Positions 25,526 to 34,403 of a DNA stretch of 64,000 bases are shown piece after piece. The translations under genes were made by a program, and so were the position numbers. The notes below the pieces were generated by a model, which worked only from the letters and a program-made list of their open reading frames with translations, did no database searches and was not told where the DNA came from. The number at the start of each line of letters is the position of its first letter. Within the stretch, counting starts at the first letter, position 1. Source of the DNA: Thalassomonas sp. RHCl1 (lineage in GTDB: Bacteria; Pseudomonadota; Gammaproteobacteria; Enterobacterales; Alteromonadaceae); NCBI RefSeq assembly GCF_947387555.1, contig NZ_CANDNZ010000006.1:371001-435000 (forward strand). The letters are read 5' to 3'.

Positions 25526-26820
25526 CTACTACAAGCCTGATCCGTCCCCTGGGAGATATTGAAAGCCGCATGGCATTAATGCACGAGCTTTCGGGAAACT
25601 CGCAAACCACTTCTGTGGTGGATTTCGACGCCATACTGGATTTCGATTATTTGAAAGTGGCGGTTGAACTCTGGTTGCACAGCTATGAAATCTTGTCTAC
25701 CCGGGTGGTGACTACCGGATCTGGCTTTGAATTACATGGTACTCAGCTTGCTGCCGGTGACATTTGCCGTCAGCTTGAATTAACCCGGGATTATGATTTA
25801 CAGCAGGCGACCACCCTTTGCCTTAATACCGTGCTGGCGGCAGAAAAAACTGTGCTTTCTGTGGTATTGATGCAAGACAGCAGCGGGCAAAAAAGCCACC
25901 TGGCACTGACCTTTCATCACTCTATTGTTGACGGTTTATCTATTGCCACCCTGGTGGAGTCGTTACTGAACTATTACGTACAGGTGACCCGCAGACAGGG
26001 GCGGCTGCAAGTGAATAAGCGTCCGGTGGGGCCCGAGCTGGAGCAGTTTATATCGCCGTTAACCCAGGTTTCTGAGCCAGAAGCACAGCCACCTGAGTCG
26101 TTAACGCCAAGTTGGCCGGTAGAAGAGATGGCTCCGGTAGCAAACCGGCAAACCGGTTACCTGGAAACCTGCTTCGATCAAAAGGTATTAGCGCCATTAA
26201 AGCAACTGGCGAAAGAGCAAGATTCAACCCTGAATACCTTGCTCACCTACGCCTTTTGCCGGTCGGTGGCCGGTTTGCAGCAAAAAAATGAAATTACCTG
26301 TTTAAGTGCGGTGTCTATGCGCAGTCGCTTGCAGGCGCCGATCAGTGAAGAAGAGATTGGCTGTTATATCCGGGTTTACCCCCATAAGATATCGGTCGCT
26401 TCCTCTTTAGCCGAGTTCGCCCCCGGCTATCGTCAGCAGCTCAGTAAAGGAATAAAGCTGCTGGCCAGGGATTTGGGCGAGTTAAACCTGGCGTTAATGC
26501 GCCAGGGGGCGAAAGGCCTGAATGATATCAGCGTGTTTTCTCATGATGTTGCCATGACCAATCATGGCCAATTGAATTTAACGCAGCAATATGACGGCTT
26601 TAATATTGTCGGCTACCGCAATATGGCGAACCGTAATGGCGGCGTTTTTGCCATTGCCTTACACATTGCCAGTCTGGATCAAAAAATGAGTTGTGCGTTT
26701 AGTTATAGTACTCCGTTGTTAAGTACTCACACCGCCGAAGAAATTCAGGCTTTGTTTGAGCAAAATATTCAACGGATGCTGTTATCAGAACAGGGAGAGA
26801 AATATGAAAAGGCTATTTAA
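25522..26820 (+). CDS. Condensation-domain-like acyltransferase (HHxxxDG)
   Basis: 432 residues with the active-site motif HHSIVDG at 132-138, which marks the chloramphenicol-acetyltransferase-like fold shared by NRPS condensation domains, PapA and alcohol acyltransferases. It is stand-alone, and no carrier protein or adenylation domain is encoded next to it. It may form an ester or amide from an acyl-CoA or acyl-ACP. Its start overlaps the monooxygenase stop, and its end overlaps the next gene by 17 bp. Confidence 0.82.
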   Translation: MTTTSLIRPLGDIESRMALMHELSGNSQTTSVVDFDAILDFDYLKVAVELWLHSYEILSTRVVTTGSGFELHGTQLAAGDICRQLELTRDYDLQQATTLCLNTVLAAEKTVLSVVLMQDSSGQKSHLALTFHHSIVDGLSIATLVESLLNYYVQVTRRQGRLQVNKRPVGPELEQFISPLTQVSEPEAQPPESLTPSWPVEEMAPVANRQTGYLETCFDQKVLAPLKQLAKEQDSTLNTLLTYAFCRSVAGLQQKNEITCLSAVSMRSRLQAPISEEEIGCYIRVYPHKISVASSLAEFAPGYRQQLSKGIKLLARDLGELNLALMRQGAKGLNDISVFSHDVAMTNHGQLNLTQQYDGFNIVGYRNMANRNGGVFAIALHIASLDQKMSCAFSYSTPLLSTHTAEEIQALFEQNIQRMLLSEQGEKYEKAI

Positions 26821-28618
26821 AACATTGCCTTCAGGTAACGTCAGTTATCTGGAAACCACAGGGACAGGACCAACATTACTATTTGTGCACGGCAACTCAT
26901 CATGCGCCGACGCTTTTCACCATCAACTGGAGCATTTAGGCAGCAGTTATCGCTGTCTTGCCCTGGACTTTCTTGGCCACGGCGAGTCATCACCGGCGAA
27001 CAACGCCGGTGCCTACAGCTTTGCCGGTTGCAGCGAGCAGATCATTGAATTTATCGATGAGCTGCAGCTGGAAAACGTTATCGTAGTGGGGCACAGCCTG
27101 GGCGGGCACGCCATCATAGACGCTTTGCCCCGCCTTGAGGGCATTGCCGGGGTATTGCTGGTGGGGGCGCCGCCTTTTAACGCCGACAGTGCCGGAGATG
27201 CCTTTTTACCGGATCCGTCAGAAGGGTTAATTTTTGCCGCTGAACTTGACGGCGATGAGCTTACCAAAGTGGCAAAGGCGTTTGCCAATGAAGATAAGCT
27301 GGAGTTAAGTGATTGGATCCGTGTGGTTAAGTCGGTGGACAATACCCATAGCTCGGCACGGCCGGGCATACTGGCGGGCTTTAGCGAAGGCGAGTTGCAG
27401 GATGAAGTGAATATTTTGCAGCAATCCGGAGTTTGCGCCATGAGTATCGTCGGCGAGCAGGACGGTTTTATCAATAATGACTATTTCAATAGTGAGCCGC
27501 TAAAAGCCATTTTTGGAGACAATGCCTTCTTTATTGATGACTGCCATCACTGTCCTCATCTTGAAGCACCGGAGGTTTTTAATGGTTACCTGGAAGGTTT
27601 TATCAAACAGTGTTTCCCGAAAAAAATCACCCGCTCCCAGGTCTTAAACGAGCACAAAGACGGCGATATTTTTATTGACCGTTATATGCCGTTAGCCGAG
27701 CCGGGCGTTGGCGAGGTGATGATAGAAGTCAAGGCCACCAGCGTGAACCCCTTCGACTATAAGATCAGCCGCGGCGAGTTACCCCATTTGGCTCCTGAGC
27801 ATCCCGCGGTACTGCATTCTGATGTTGCCGGTGTGGTGATCCGGGTAGGGGAGCAGGTCAGCGAATTTAAACCGGGAGACAAAGTCTTTGGCTGCGCCGG
27901 CGGCGTGAAAGGCCGTCAGGGCGCCCTGACGGATGTGATGCTGGCGGATCAGCAATTGCTGGGTTTGATGCCAAAAAACCTGAGCTTTAAACAGGCGGCG
28001 GCTTTGCCTATGGGGGCGATCACCGCCTGGGAAGGCCTGGAAGCTGCCGGTTTACAAGCCGGTATGAAGGTACTGGTACACGGCGGTACCGGCGGTGTCG
28101 GCCATATGGCGGTTCAGCTGGCAAAGCATATGGGGGCTGAGGTCTATGCCACCGTGGGCTCGGTGGAAAAAGGCAAGTTGGCCCTGAAAATGGGGGCCGA
28201 CGGCATTATTCATTATCACACCGAAGATGTCGAAGAATATGTCAGCCGCATCACCGGCGGCTGCGGTTTTGACCTGGTGTTTGATACCGTAGGCAATGAG
28301 AATATTCCTGTTGCCATGCAGGCCTGTACGGTCGGCGGTCATGTGGTAACGACCCTGGCCAACAATAAGGTGGATTTAAAAATTGCCTCGGGGCGGCGGT
28401 TAAACCTGCATTTTATCAATATGCTCTGGCCTATGTTATCCGGCAGGGAAACCGAGGCGCACGGCAAGATATTAAAGCAGCTGACCCCTTTGGTTGAAGC
28501 GGGCAAGTTAACGCCTTTACTGGACTCGCAAAGCTTTTTATTCGAGCAGGCGGGGCTCGCGCATGAATTTGCCGCTTCCGGGGAAGCAGTGGGCAAAGTG
28601 ACCTTAGTCAACGGCTAA
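26804..28618 (+). CDS. Fusion of alpha/beta hydrolase and zinc-less alcohol dehydrogenase/quinone oxidoreductase
   Basis: 604 residues in one frame. Residues 1 to about 265 are an alpha/beta hydrolase: oxyanion HGNSS, GHSLGG with Ser98, and a late histidine (HHCPH). Residues about 275-604 are a medium-chain oxidoreductase of the quinone-oxidoreductase type: ATSVNPFDYKISRGE, HSDVAGVV, and the NADPH motif GGTGGVGHMAVQLA (about 426-439). It lacks the zinc-binding cysteines. The ATG at 26804 has GGGAGAG and overlaps the upstream stop. The fused activities suggest consecutive hydrolysis and enone/quinone reduction of one intermediate. Confidence 0.87.
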   Translation: MKRLFKTLPSGNVSYLETTGTGPTLLFVHGNSSCADAFHHQLEHLGSSYRCLALDFLGHGESSPANNAGAYSFAGCSEQIIEFIDELQLENVIVVGHSLGGHAIIDALPRLEGIAGVLLVGAPPFNADSAGDAFLPDPSEGLIFAAELDGDELTKVAKAFANEDKLELSDWIRVVKSVDNTHSSARPGILAGFSEGELQDEVNILQQSGVCAMSIVGEQDGFINNDYFNSEPLKAIFGDNAFFIDDCHHCPHLEAPEVFNGYLEGFIKQCFPKKITRSQVLNEHKDGDIFIDRYMPLAEPGVGEVMIEVKATSVNPFDYKISRGELPHLAPEHPAVLHSDVAGVVIRVGEQVSEFKPGDKVFGCAGGVKGRQGALTDVMLADQQLLGLMPKNLSFKQAAALPMGAITAWEGLEAAGLQAGMKVLVHGGTGGVGHMAVQLAKHMGAEVYATVGSVEKGKLALKMGADGIIHYHTEDVEEYVSRITGGCGFDLVFDTVGNENIPVAMQACTVGGHVVTTLANNKVDLKIASGRRLNLHFINMLWPMLSGRETEAHGKILKQLTPLVEAGKLTPLLDSQSFLFEQAGLAHEFAASGEAVGKVTLVNG

Positions 28619-28650
28619 GGTCAGGATAACAAAGCAGCAGGAAGCAAATC

Positions 28651-29583
28651 ATGACGTTATCGATTTCAAATTCATCACAGGCGCTGGTTGCCAATATCTG
28701 TGCATTTTTTCTCTGGTCGGCGGTGACCCTGATATTTAATGCCTTGTCTGGGATAGATAATTTGCAGGTACTGGCATTACGCATCCTGTTTTCCATGTTG
28801 TTCTGCGGTGTTTTGCTGGCCTTGACCCCCCAGGTGCGCCGCTCGGTGGTTCAGCTCAAGGGGCAGGAGTGGCGGTTATTGCTGTTAAGCAGCCTGTTGA
28901 TTGCCAGCAACTGGTACCTGGTGATCTTCGCTATCAGCTTGAACCAGCTCAGCTCTGCCAGTTTAGGTTATTTTCTTGCACCTATCCTCAGTGTCGCCCT
29001 GCTGAAGTGGCGGCAAAAAGAAAAGGTGACCGCGGTAGAATTTATTGCCATTGGCTTGTGTTTGCTGGGAGCGGCGGTGGTGATTCAGGCGCGTTATCTG
29101 AATTCGCTGCCCTGGATAGGTATCACCATTGCCGCCACTTTTGCCTGGTACAGTGTGCTTAAAAAAACCAGACCGATAGCGCCGCTGGTCACCCTGTCGG
29201 TGGAAACGGGTTTTGCCGCGATACCGGCGCTGCTGTTTATCGCCTTAGGGCTTCTTGGTTTAGGTGATAGTGGTTTAGGCATTACCGGGCACAGTTATGA
29301 TTTTACCGCCGGCCAGTGGGGCTTGATGCTGCTGCTGGGGGCGGTAACCACATTGCCGATTTTGCTTTATATCGGCAGCGTAGTGCATTTGTCGGCAACC
29401 ACGGTTGGCTTGCTGCAATATTTAAATCCCACGCTGATGTTGTTGGTGGCAATCGGGATTTTTGGTGAAAAGGTGTCAGACAGCGTGCTGGGGGGCTTCC
29501 TCATTCTCTGGTCGGGCATACTCGTTTACGCTATTTGTTCAGTATACGGAGTCGTTAATACCATAACGGCAAGGAGGAGTTGA
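28651..29583 (+). CDS. RarD/EamA-type transporter
   Basis: 310 residues, ten hydrophobic helices, DMT superfamily. The RarD-like pattern is visible: ALRILFSMLF after helix 1, NWYLVIFAISLNQLSSASLGYFLAPI in the middle and FGEKVSDSVLGGF in the last repeat. RarD-like proteins export small metabolites across the inner membrane; placed inside a biosynthetic operon, this one is the likely exporter of the product. Ribosome site AGGAAG, 32 bp after the fusion gene. Confidence 0.88.
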   Translation: MTLSISNSSQALVANICAFFLWSAVTLIFNALSGIDNLQVLALRILFSMLFCGVLLALTPQVRRSVVQLKGQEWRLLLLSSLLIASNWYLVIFAISLNQLSSASLGYFLAPILSVALLKWRQKEKVTAVEFIAIGLCLLGAAVVIQARYLNSLPWIGITIAATFAWYSVLKKTRPIAPLVTLSVETGFAAIPALLFIALGLLGLGDSGLGITGHSYDFTAGQWGLMLLLGAVTTLPILLYIGSVVHLSATTVGLLQYLNPTLMLLVAIGIFGEKVSDSVLGGFLILWSGILVYAICSVYGVVNTITARRS

Positions 29584-29584
29584 G

Positions 29585-30931
29585 ATGAAAAATGACTGGA
29601 ATAAATATATCTATCCGGAAACTTTTCTTGGTTTTATCGACGCAAGCAGCCATCAAAATAACGGCGCGGAGTTAAATGCGTTGACCGAGAGCCGGGTAAC
29701 CACTCTGGCGGATTTAAGCCAGCAGGCAAAATTTGACGGCAAGCTGATTGACGCCAGGTTATTGCAGGGTTTAAGCCATAATGATCATGTGTGGGGAAAA
29801 ATCTGCTATCAGCAATTACGGCAGTATTTCAATAAGGGGCAGCCGATTGGCCATCATCAGATATATGTGCTGATTAACCCCGAAGAAATGTCGGATTCCG
29901 CAGCCATTAACCGCTGCGCCGAATTATTGGAGCATTTTATCGGTACCGGTGAAGTCAGCATACGCTTACTGCTGAAAAACACCTTTGAGCTGTGCCACAG
30001 CCAGCTGCTGAAAATTGTCAGGATGTGTGAATTGTCCGGGGTGCAAAGGATTTGTTTCGCCGATGATCATTCGCAGTTTTCACCTGCCGGGGTGAAGCGC
30101 TTTTTGGCGGCATTAAACGCCACCAGCCATGCCAATGCCTTAACCTTTGAATGTGCCTTTGCCGGCGGCGGCGAGCATGCCAAGGAGAATGCGATCACGG
30201 CGATCACTTCGGGTATTAATTATATCCATGTGACCGCCAGCTATCTGGCGCAATCGGATCAGGCGCAGCCGGTGATTCAGTTGATGCAGGAATTTAGCAG
30301 CCATAATTTTGCTCTAAACAAAGAAGCGCTGCAGCAGTATATCCTGGTGTACCATCAGCAGGGCCTGGAAAACCCCTTGGCAATCACCTCAGGCCTGGCG
30401 CCGGTCACCTGCGAGCAAGTTACGCAAACGGCGGCCAACTCCGGCAATGCCAAGGAGCTGGCGGCGGCAGAGTTGACGGATAAAATCGCCCTGCGTTTTG
30501 ATGTCAGCGCCAATGACTGGCATGTCAGTATCCAGCTGCTCGCCAAAGGACAGGCGCAGGATCTCGGCGAGCGGGTGCATCATTATGTGATGTTGTTGTT
30601 GGCCCGGGAATATTATCAGCAATATCAGCAGATGATGGCGCGTGACGGTGTGGTTGATCCTTTATTGGTGGGCTGGGTAGAGCGGGAAGCCCTGCACCAG
30701 ATGATCGGGGATAACGAGGCCCAGTTTAACGTTAAATTATGCCGTGCCCGTAAGCATATAGTGACCGCTGCAGAAACGCTTGGCGTGATGGACTATCAGC
30801 CGTTATCGACCCGTCAGGGAGCGGTGCGTTTAAATTGCGGCAATGTCACTGTGGTACAAGGATCAAAAGTGGAATTTGAAATGGAGAACTGGCATTTTGC
30901 CGAGGAGTATCCTCAGTTGAAACAGGCTTAA
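29585..30931 (+). CDS. DRE-TIM/HMGL-like protein with altered active site, unknown
   Basis: 448 residues, one base after the transporter stop, with AAGGAGGAG. Residues about 60-260 resemble the HMG-CoA-lyase/isopropylmalate-synthase barrel: RICFADDHSQFSPAGVKRFL aligns with the usual DTxGxxxP segment, and ECAFAGGGEHAKENAITAI with the usual HxHND...A segment. The DTxG and HxH metal residues are replaced. Residues about 330-410 (GWVEREALHQMIGD...NVKLCRARKHI) look like a winged-helix module. It is either a pseudo-enzyme or a regulator; I cannot assign a function. Confidence 0.7.
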   Translation: MKNDWNKYIYPETFLGFIDASSHQNNGAELNALTESRVTTLADLSQQAKFDGKLIDARLLQGLSHNDHVWGKICYQQLRQYFNKGQPIGHHQIYVLINPEEMSDSAAINRCAELLEHFIGTGEVSIRLLLKNTFELCHSQLLKIVRMCELSGVQRICFADDHSQFSPAGVKRFLAALNATSHANALTFECAFAGGGEHAKENAITAITSGINYIHVTASYLAQSDQAQPVIQLMQEFSSHNFALNKEALQQYILVYHQQGLENPLAITSGLAPVTCEQVTQTAANSGNAKELAAAELTDKIALRFDVSANDWHVSIQLLAKGQAQDLGERVHHYVMLLLAREYYQQYQQMMARDGVVDPLLVGWVEREALHQMIGDNEAQFNVKLCRARKHIVTAAETLGVMDYQPLSTRQGAVRLNCGNVTVVQGSKVEFEMENWHFAEEYPQLKQA

Positions 30932-31059
30932 TATGGACTGATTTAGGGAAAACCATAAGCCATTTATTCCTTACTATGGAAAAACACAAATGTTGATAGT
31001 TGAAATATTGTATCGGGCTACGGAAGGCTCGTTCATTATTTTTCCCTCAGGGTGTTTAT

Positions 31060-31085
31060 CCCAACCCCAACCCCAACCCCAACCC
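31060..31085. repeat. Simple hexamer repeat (CCCCAA)n
   Basis: About four copies of CCCCAA in tandem, ending in CCCGGG. Copy number in such arrays is prone to slippage. In the 31000 frame it would read PNPNPNPNP, but that frame has no other sign of coding. Confidence 0.85.
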
Positions 31086-31118
31086 GGGACCATGCTGTAA
31101 ACCGTCACACCACAATAA

Positions 31119-31286
31119 ATGCGTGGTCATCATTCACACCAGAGATACGCTTCTTCATTCGCTATTCTTATATCCGTTGATGGGAAAATTCAGCGATTGG
31201 CTGAGGATATTATCAATGCAGCATATGAGCGCGTGAGCCAAGCAGATGTTTTTTTAAATCGACTGTTGACTCTCAAGTGGCTTTAG
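31119..31286 (+). pseudogene. Short open frame, possible gene remnant
   Basis: ATG at 31119 to TAG at 31286, 55 codons. The C-terminal part (KIQRLAEDIINAAYERVSQA, then DVFLNRLLTLKWL) has the amphipathic, low-bias look of real protein, but there is no ribosome site and no recognised family. It may be the end of a decayed gene or chance. Confidence 0.3.
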
Positions 31287-31336
31287 AGTCCATACTTGGC
31301 AACACAAAGCAGAGATTATACAAAAGAGGCGGCGCT

Positions 31337-32182
31337 ATGTTCCGGATCGGTGAATTCTCGAAAATAGCTCAAACGGCTATTTCACAGTTACGTTATTATG
31401 ATCAAATCGGTCTTTTTCAGCCGGCATATACGGATGAGTCGACAGGCTATCGTTATTACAGCACTAAACAGTTGCCTGAATTAAACCGTATCATAGCGCT
31501 AAAGGAGCTGGGAGTTTCACTGGAACAGATCAAAAAGATGGTTTTGGAAGCGGTATCTGCGCAGGAAATCCGTGGCATGCTAATGCTTCGAAAAGCCCAG
31601 GTTGAACAAACTGTTCAGGAAGAAATAAACCGGCTAAAAATTATAGAAGCGCGGTTGAAAGAAGTTGAGCAGCCAGAAAACCTTATCGGTGAAGGCATTA
31701 TCCTGAAAAGTATTTCTGCCCAGCCATTTTATTCAAGCCGTAAGGTGATGGCCAAGCTGTTCGATACCATCTATCTGGTGACTGAAATGCGAGAGCATGT
31801 GCCGGCTATGCTCGGACAAGAGCAGCTTGGTCATCTCACCATCATTATACATGGCGATGCTTTTAGCATTGAAAATACGGATGTTGAAGTGGGTTTTCCG
31901 CTGGAGAAAATGCCCGAAACGCCCCTGCTTCTCCCTGGTGGAGATGAAGTTAGCGCACGCATGCTTCAACAGGAAGAAAAAGTGATTTCCGCCATGCGAG
32001 TCGGCTCGTTTGAAAATGGTTATGAAAAATATGCGCAAATAGGCAGGTGGATTGAAAATAGTGATTTCCGGATATCCGGCCCTGCAAGAGAGGTGTTTAT
32101 CAAGCCGCCATCGCCGGGTAACCCCGACGACTGTGTTTGCGAGATCCAGTTTCCGGTCACCCGGTCGACAGCCCTTGTTTGA
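31337..32182 (+). CDS. MerR-family regulator with GyrI-like C-terminal domain
   Basis: 281 residues. The N-terminal MerR winged helix (FRIGEFSKIAQTAISQLRYYDQIGLF, YRYYSTKQLPELNRIIALKELG) is followed by a coiled-coil dimer helix (about 85-115) and a GyrI-like effector domain (about 125-281), the BmrR layout. It probably activates a transporter or detoxification gene in response to a hydrophobic compound. The ATG at 31337 has AGAGGCGG upstream. No drug pump lies next to it. Confidence 0.9.
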   Translation: MFRIGEFSKIAQTAISQLRYYDQIGLFQPAYTDESTGYRYYSTKQLPELNRIIALKELGVSLEQIKKMVLEAVSAQEIRGMLMLRKAQVEQTVQEEINRLKIIEARLKEVEQPENLIGEGIILKSISAQPFYSSRKVMAKLFDTIYLVTEMREHVPAMLGQEQLGHLTIIIHGDAFSIENTDVEVGFPLEKMPETPLLLPGGDEVSARMLQQEEKVISAMRVGSFENGYEKYAQIGRWIENSDFRISGPAREVFIKPPSPGNPDDCVCEIQFPVTRSTALV

Positions 32183-32340
32183 CGTTATTAGCGTATAAAC
32201 GAAAAAATTCCCCATTTATTTTACCGCAAGGTCTTAGCTTTAAAGGTTCATATCTTCAAGGCCTAAGGATTCTTGTATCCAGAGAAAGCCAATGCACAAC
32301 ATTGTTGTGAAATGATGTCCCGTACTTGAGGAGAAAGAAA

Positions 32341-32838
32341 ATGCAGATAATTAACAAGATCAATATCAATGCCCCGGTTGATACTTTGTGGAAAATCCTT
32401 GCCGATGATTATAACGATATATGCCAGTGGACCAGTGTGGTAAATAGCTCTACTGAAAATCCAGAACTTTCCCCCGGCGAAGGACGTGCCTGTGAACTAC
32501 CCGACGGTGCGGTAGCAAAGGAGACCTTGACCAGAATGGATAAAGCACAGCATACCTTTAGCTATCAGGTGGAGTTGTCCGGCATGCCGTTTTTTGTAAG
32601 AAGCATGGAAAATACCTGGCGTGTTGAAAAATACGGCCAAAATCAATCACGTGTTACCTTTGAAATTCATGTGGCTTTATTGCCGGTATTTGCTCAGCTG
32701 ATGGGGCCGCTGATGAAAAGTAAATTTAATAAGCTGGCGAGTGTCGTGTTTGAAGAACTTAAATTTTATGCTGAAACAGGAAAAGTGCATCCCCGCAAGC
32801 ATGAGTTGTTGTCGGCTAATGTTGGCAGGGTTGCCTAA
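32341..32838 (+). CDS. SRPBCC (START-like) family protein
   Basis: 165 residues of the polyketide-cyclase/START-like fold: NKININAPVDTLWKILADDY at the N-terminus, WTSVVNSS, and a long C-terminal amphipathic helix. The family includes polyketide cyclases, lipid carriers and stress proteins, so function is open. ATG 32341 follows GAGGAGAAAG. It stands alone between the MerR gene and the ada/alkA gene. Confidence 0.85.
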   Translation: MQIINKININAPVDTLWKILADDYNDICQWTSVVNSSTENPELSPGEGRACELPDGAVAKETLTRMDKAQHTFSYQVELSGMPFFVRSMENTWRVEKYGQNQSRVTFEIHVALLPVFAQLMGPLMKSKFNKLASVVFEELKFYAETGKVHPRKHELLSANVGRVA

Positions 32839-33038
32839 AGGGATACTGTAGCGACAAACAAATAGTTTTTAATGCTGCAAAATCTATACGGGCATGTTTT
32901 GGGTTGGGCGTGTCCGTTTTTATAAAAACAGCAATTCCTGAAATGGAATAACATTCAGTTCCGATTCTGGCTAGGTTTTTTCTTTTACTGGCGTATAGTG
33001 ACCTCATTAGCTTGAATGCTTAGTGTGAAGGAACAAAA

Positions 33039-34403
33039 ATGCTTAACCCAGAAACCTGCCAAAAAGCCCGCTTTTCCCGGGATCCTAGGTTTGACGGAAA
33101 ATTTTTTACCGCGGTAAAAACCACGGGCATCTATTGCCGTACTATCTGTCCGGTATCGCCGCCAAAAGAAGAGAACGTCTGCTATTACGCTACCGCCATT
33201 GAAGCGGCCAATGCCGGCTTTCGTCCCTGTTTGCGTTGCCGGCCGGACAGTGCGCCGGGCTCTCCGGCGTGGAAAGGGGTTAATACCACGTTAGAACGCG
33301 CCATTAAATTGATTGATGAAGGGGCATTGCAAACCGGCGATTTACCTGCCTTGGCTGAGCGGCTTGGGATCAGTGACAGATACCTGAGGGAGCTCTTTAA
33401 AAAACATCTGGGCACCTCCCCGAAAACCTATGCCCAATACCAGCAATGCCTGTTTGCCAAGCAGTTGTTGCAGCAAACAAAACTGCCGGTCACGCAAGTG
33501 GCTTTGGCCAGTGGTTTCAGCAGTATCCGCCGTTTTAACGACTGCTTCTTAAATCAGCTGAAATTAACGCCGTCAAAAATGCGTAAATCAGTTGAGGAGA
33601 AGGCGAACAGTTTGCAGCTTAAGCTCTATTACCGGCCGCCGTATGACTGGTCCCTGATGTCGGCTTTTCTGATGGCAAGGGCAATACCCGGCCTGGAGTG
33701 GGGCAGCGAGCACAGTTATGGTCGCATGTTTCAATGGGCCGGTACCCAGGGCTGTTTTACCGCCAAACATATTGCCGATGATTTCAGGTTTGATGTCACC
33801 ATTGAAGTGGATGATGTCAGGCACTTAAAAGCGATAGTGAACAATATCCGCCGTATTTTAGATTTGGATGTCGATATGCAGGCGGTAGAACAAGATCTGG
33901 CGTTGAGCTGTCCGGAAAGTTTTACCGTGAAGCCGGGTGTTCGCCTGCCGGGGATCTGGAGCATGTTTGAAGCAGGGATCCGGGCGATTTTAGGCCAGCA
34001 AATTTCTGTGGTGGCAGCACGTAACCTGGTGACGATTTTAGTGAACTCCCTGGGGCAATCCAGCGGCGGAAAATATTATTTCCCGACCCCTGAGGTGATT
34101 GCCGACAATGAACTCGATTGTTTGAAAATTCCCGGTTCGCGCAAACAAACGTTACGTAATCTTGCCCGCCATTATCTGGACAGCGAAAATCCGGATGATG
34201 CTTCGGCCTGGCTCAAACTCAAGGGAATTGGCCCCTGGACCGTAGATTATGCCAGGCTGCGGGGCTTAAGCGAGCCGGATATTTTTCTTGGCGGCGATCT
34301 CGGGGTGAAAAAAGCCATGGGACAAAACGGTGAAAGCTTGAACCCACAAGAAGCGTCCCCCTGGCGCAGTTATTTAACCTTTCAATTATGGAGCTTGCTC
34401 TGA
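33039..34403 (+). CDS. alkA: Ada/AlkA fusion: methylphosphotriester-sensing regulator and 3-methyladenine DNA glycosylase
   Basis: 454 residues in three parts. Residues 1-80 are the Ada metal-binding domain with the zinc cysteines (GIYCRTICP, CLRCRP). Residues about 85-185 are an AraC helix-turn-helix (LAERLGISDRYLRELFKKHL). Residues about 195-454 are AlkA with the helix-hairpin-helix (LKGIGPWTVDYARLRG) and the catalytic Asp in IFLGGDLG. It senses methylated phosphates, activates adaptive-response genes and excises alkylated bases. The Ogt domain is a separate, translationally coupled gene. Confidence 0.93.
   Translation: MLNPETCQKARFSRDPRFDGKFFTAVKTTGIYCRTICPVSPPKEENVCYYATAIEAANAGFRPCLRCRPDSAPGSPAWKGVNTTLERAIKLIDEGALQTGDLPALAERLGISDRYLRELFKKHLGTSPKTYAQYQQCLFAKQLLQQTKLPVTQVALASGFSSIRRFNDCFLNQLKLTPSKMRKSVEEKANSLQLKLYYRPPYDWSLMSAFLMARAIPGLEWGSEHSYGRMFQWAGTQGCFTAKHIADDFRFDVTIEVDDVRHLKAIVNNIRRILDLDVDMQAVEQDLALSCPESFTVKPGVRLPGIWSMFEAGIRAILGQQISVVAARNLVTILVNSLGQSSGGKYYFPTPEVIADNELDCLKIPGSRKQTLRNLARHYLDSENPDDASAWLKLKGIGPWTVDYARLRGLSEPDIFLGGDLGVKKAMGQNGESLNPQEASPWRSYLTFQLWSLL

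Larger units (their letters stand above)
30932..31336. other. Intergenic region after the 22925 operon
   Basis: 405 bp without a confident gene. It contains a simple CCCCAA repeat at 31060-31085 and a 55-codon open frame (separate entry). No clear terminator follows the operon, which is notable for such a long transcript. Confidence 0.55.

Noticed and set aside
31060..31085. Telomere-like sequence
   Set aside because: CCCCAA copies are few and internal; in a bacterial chromosome this is a simple repeat.
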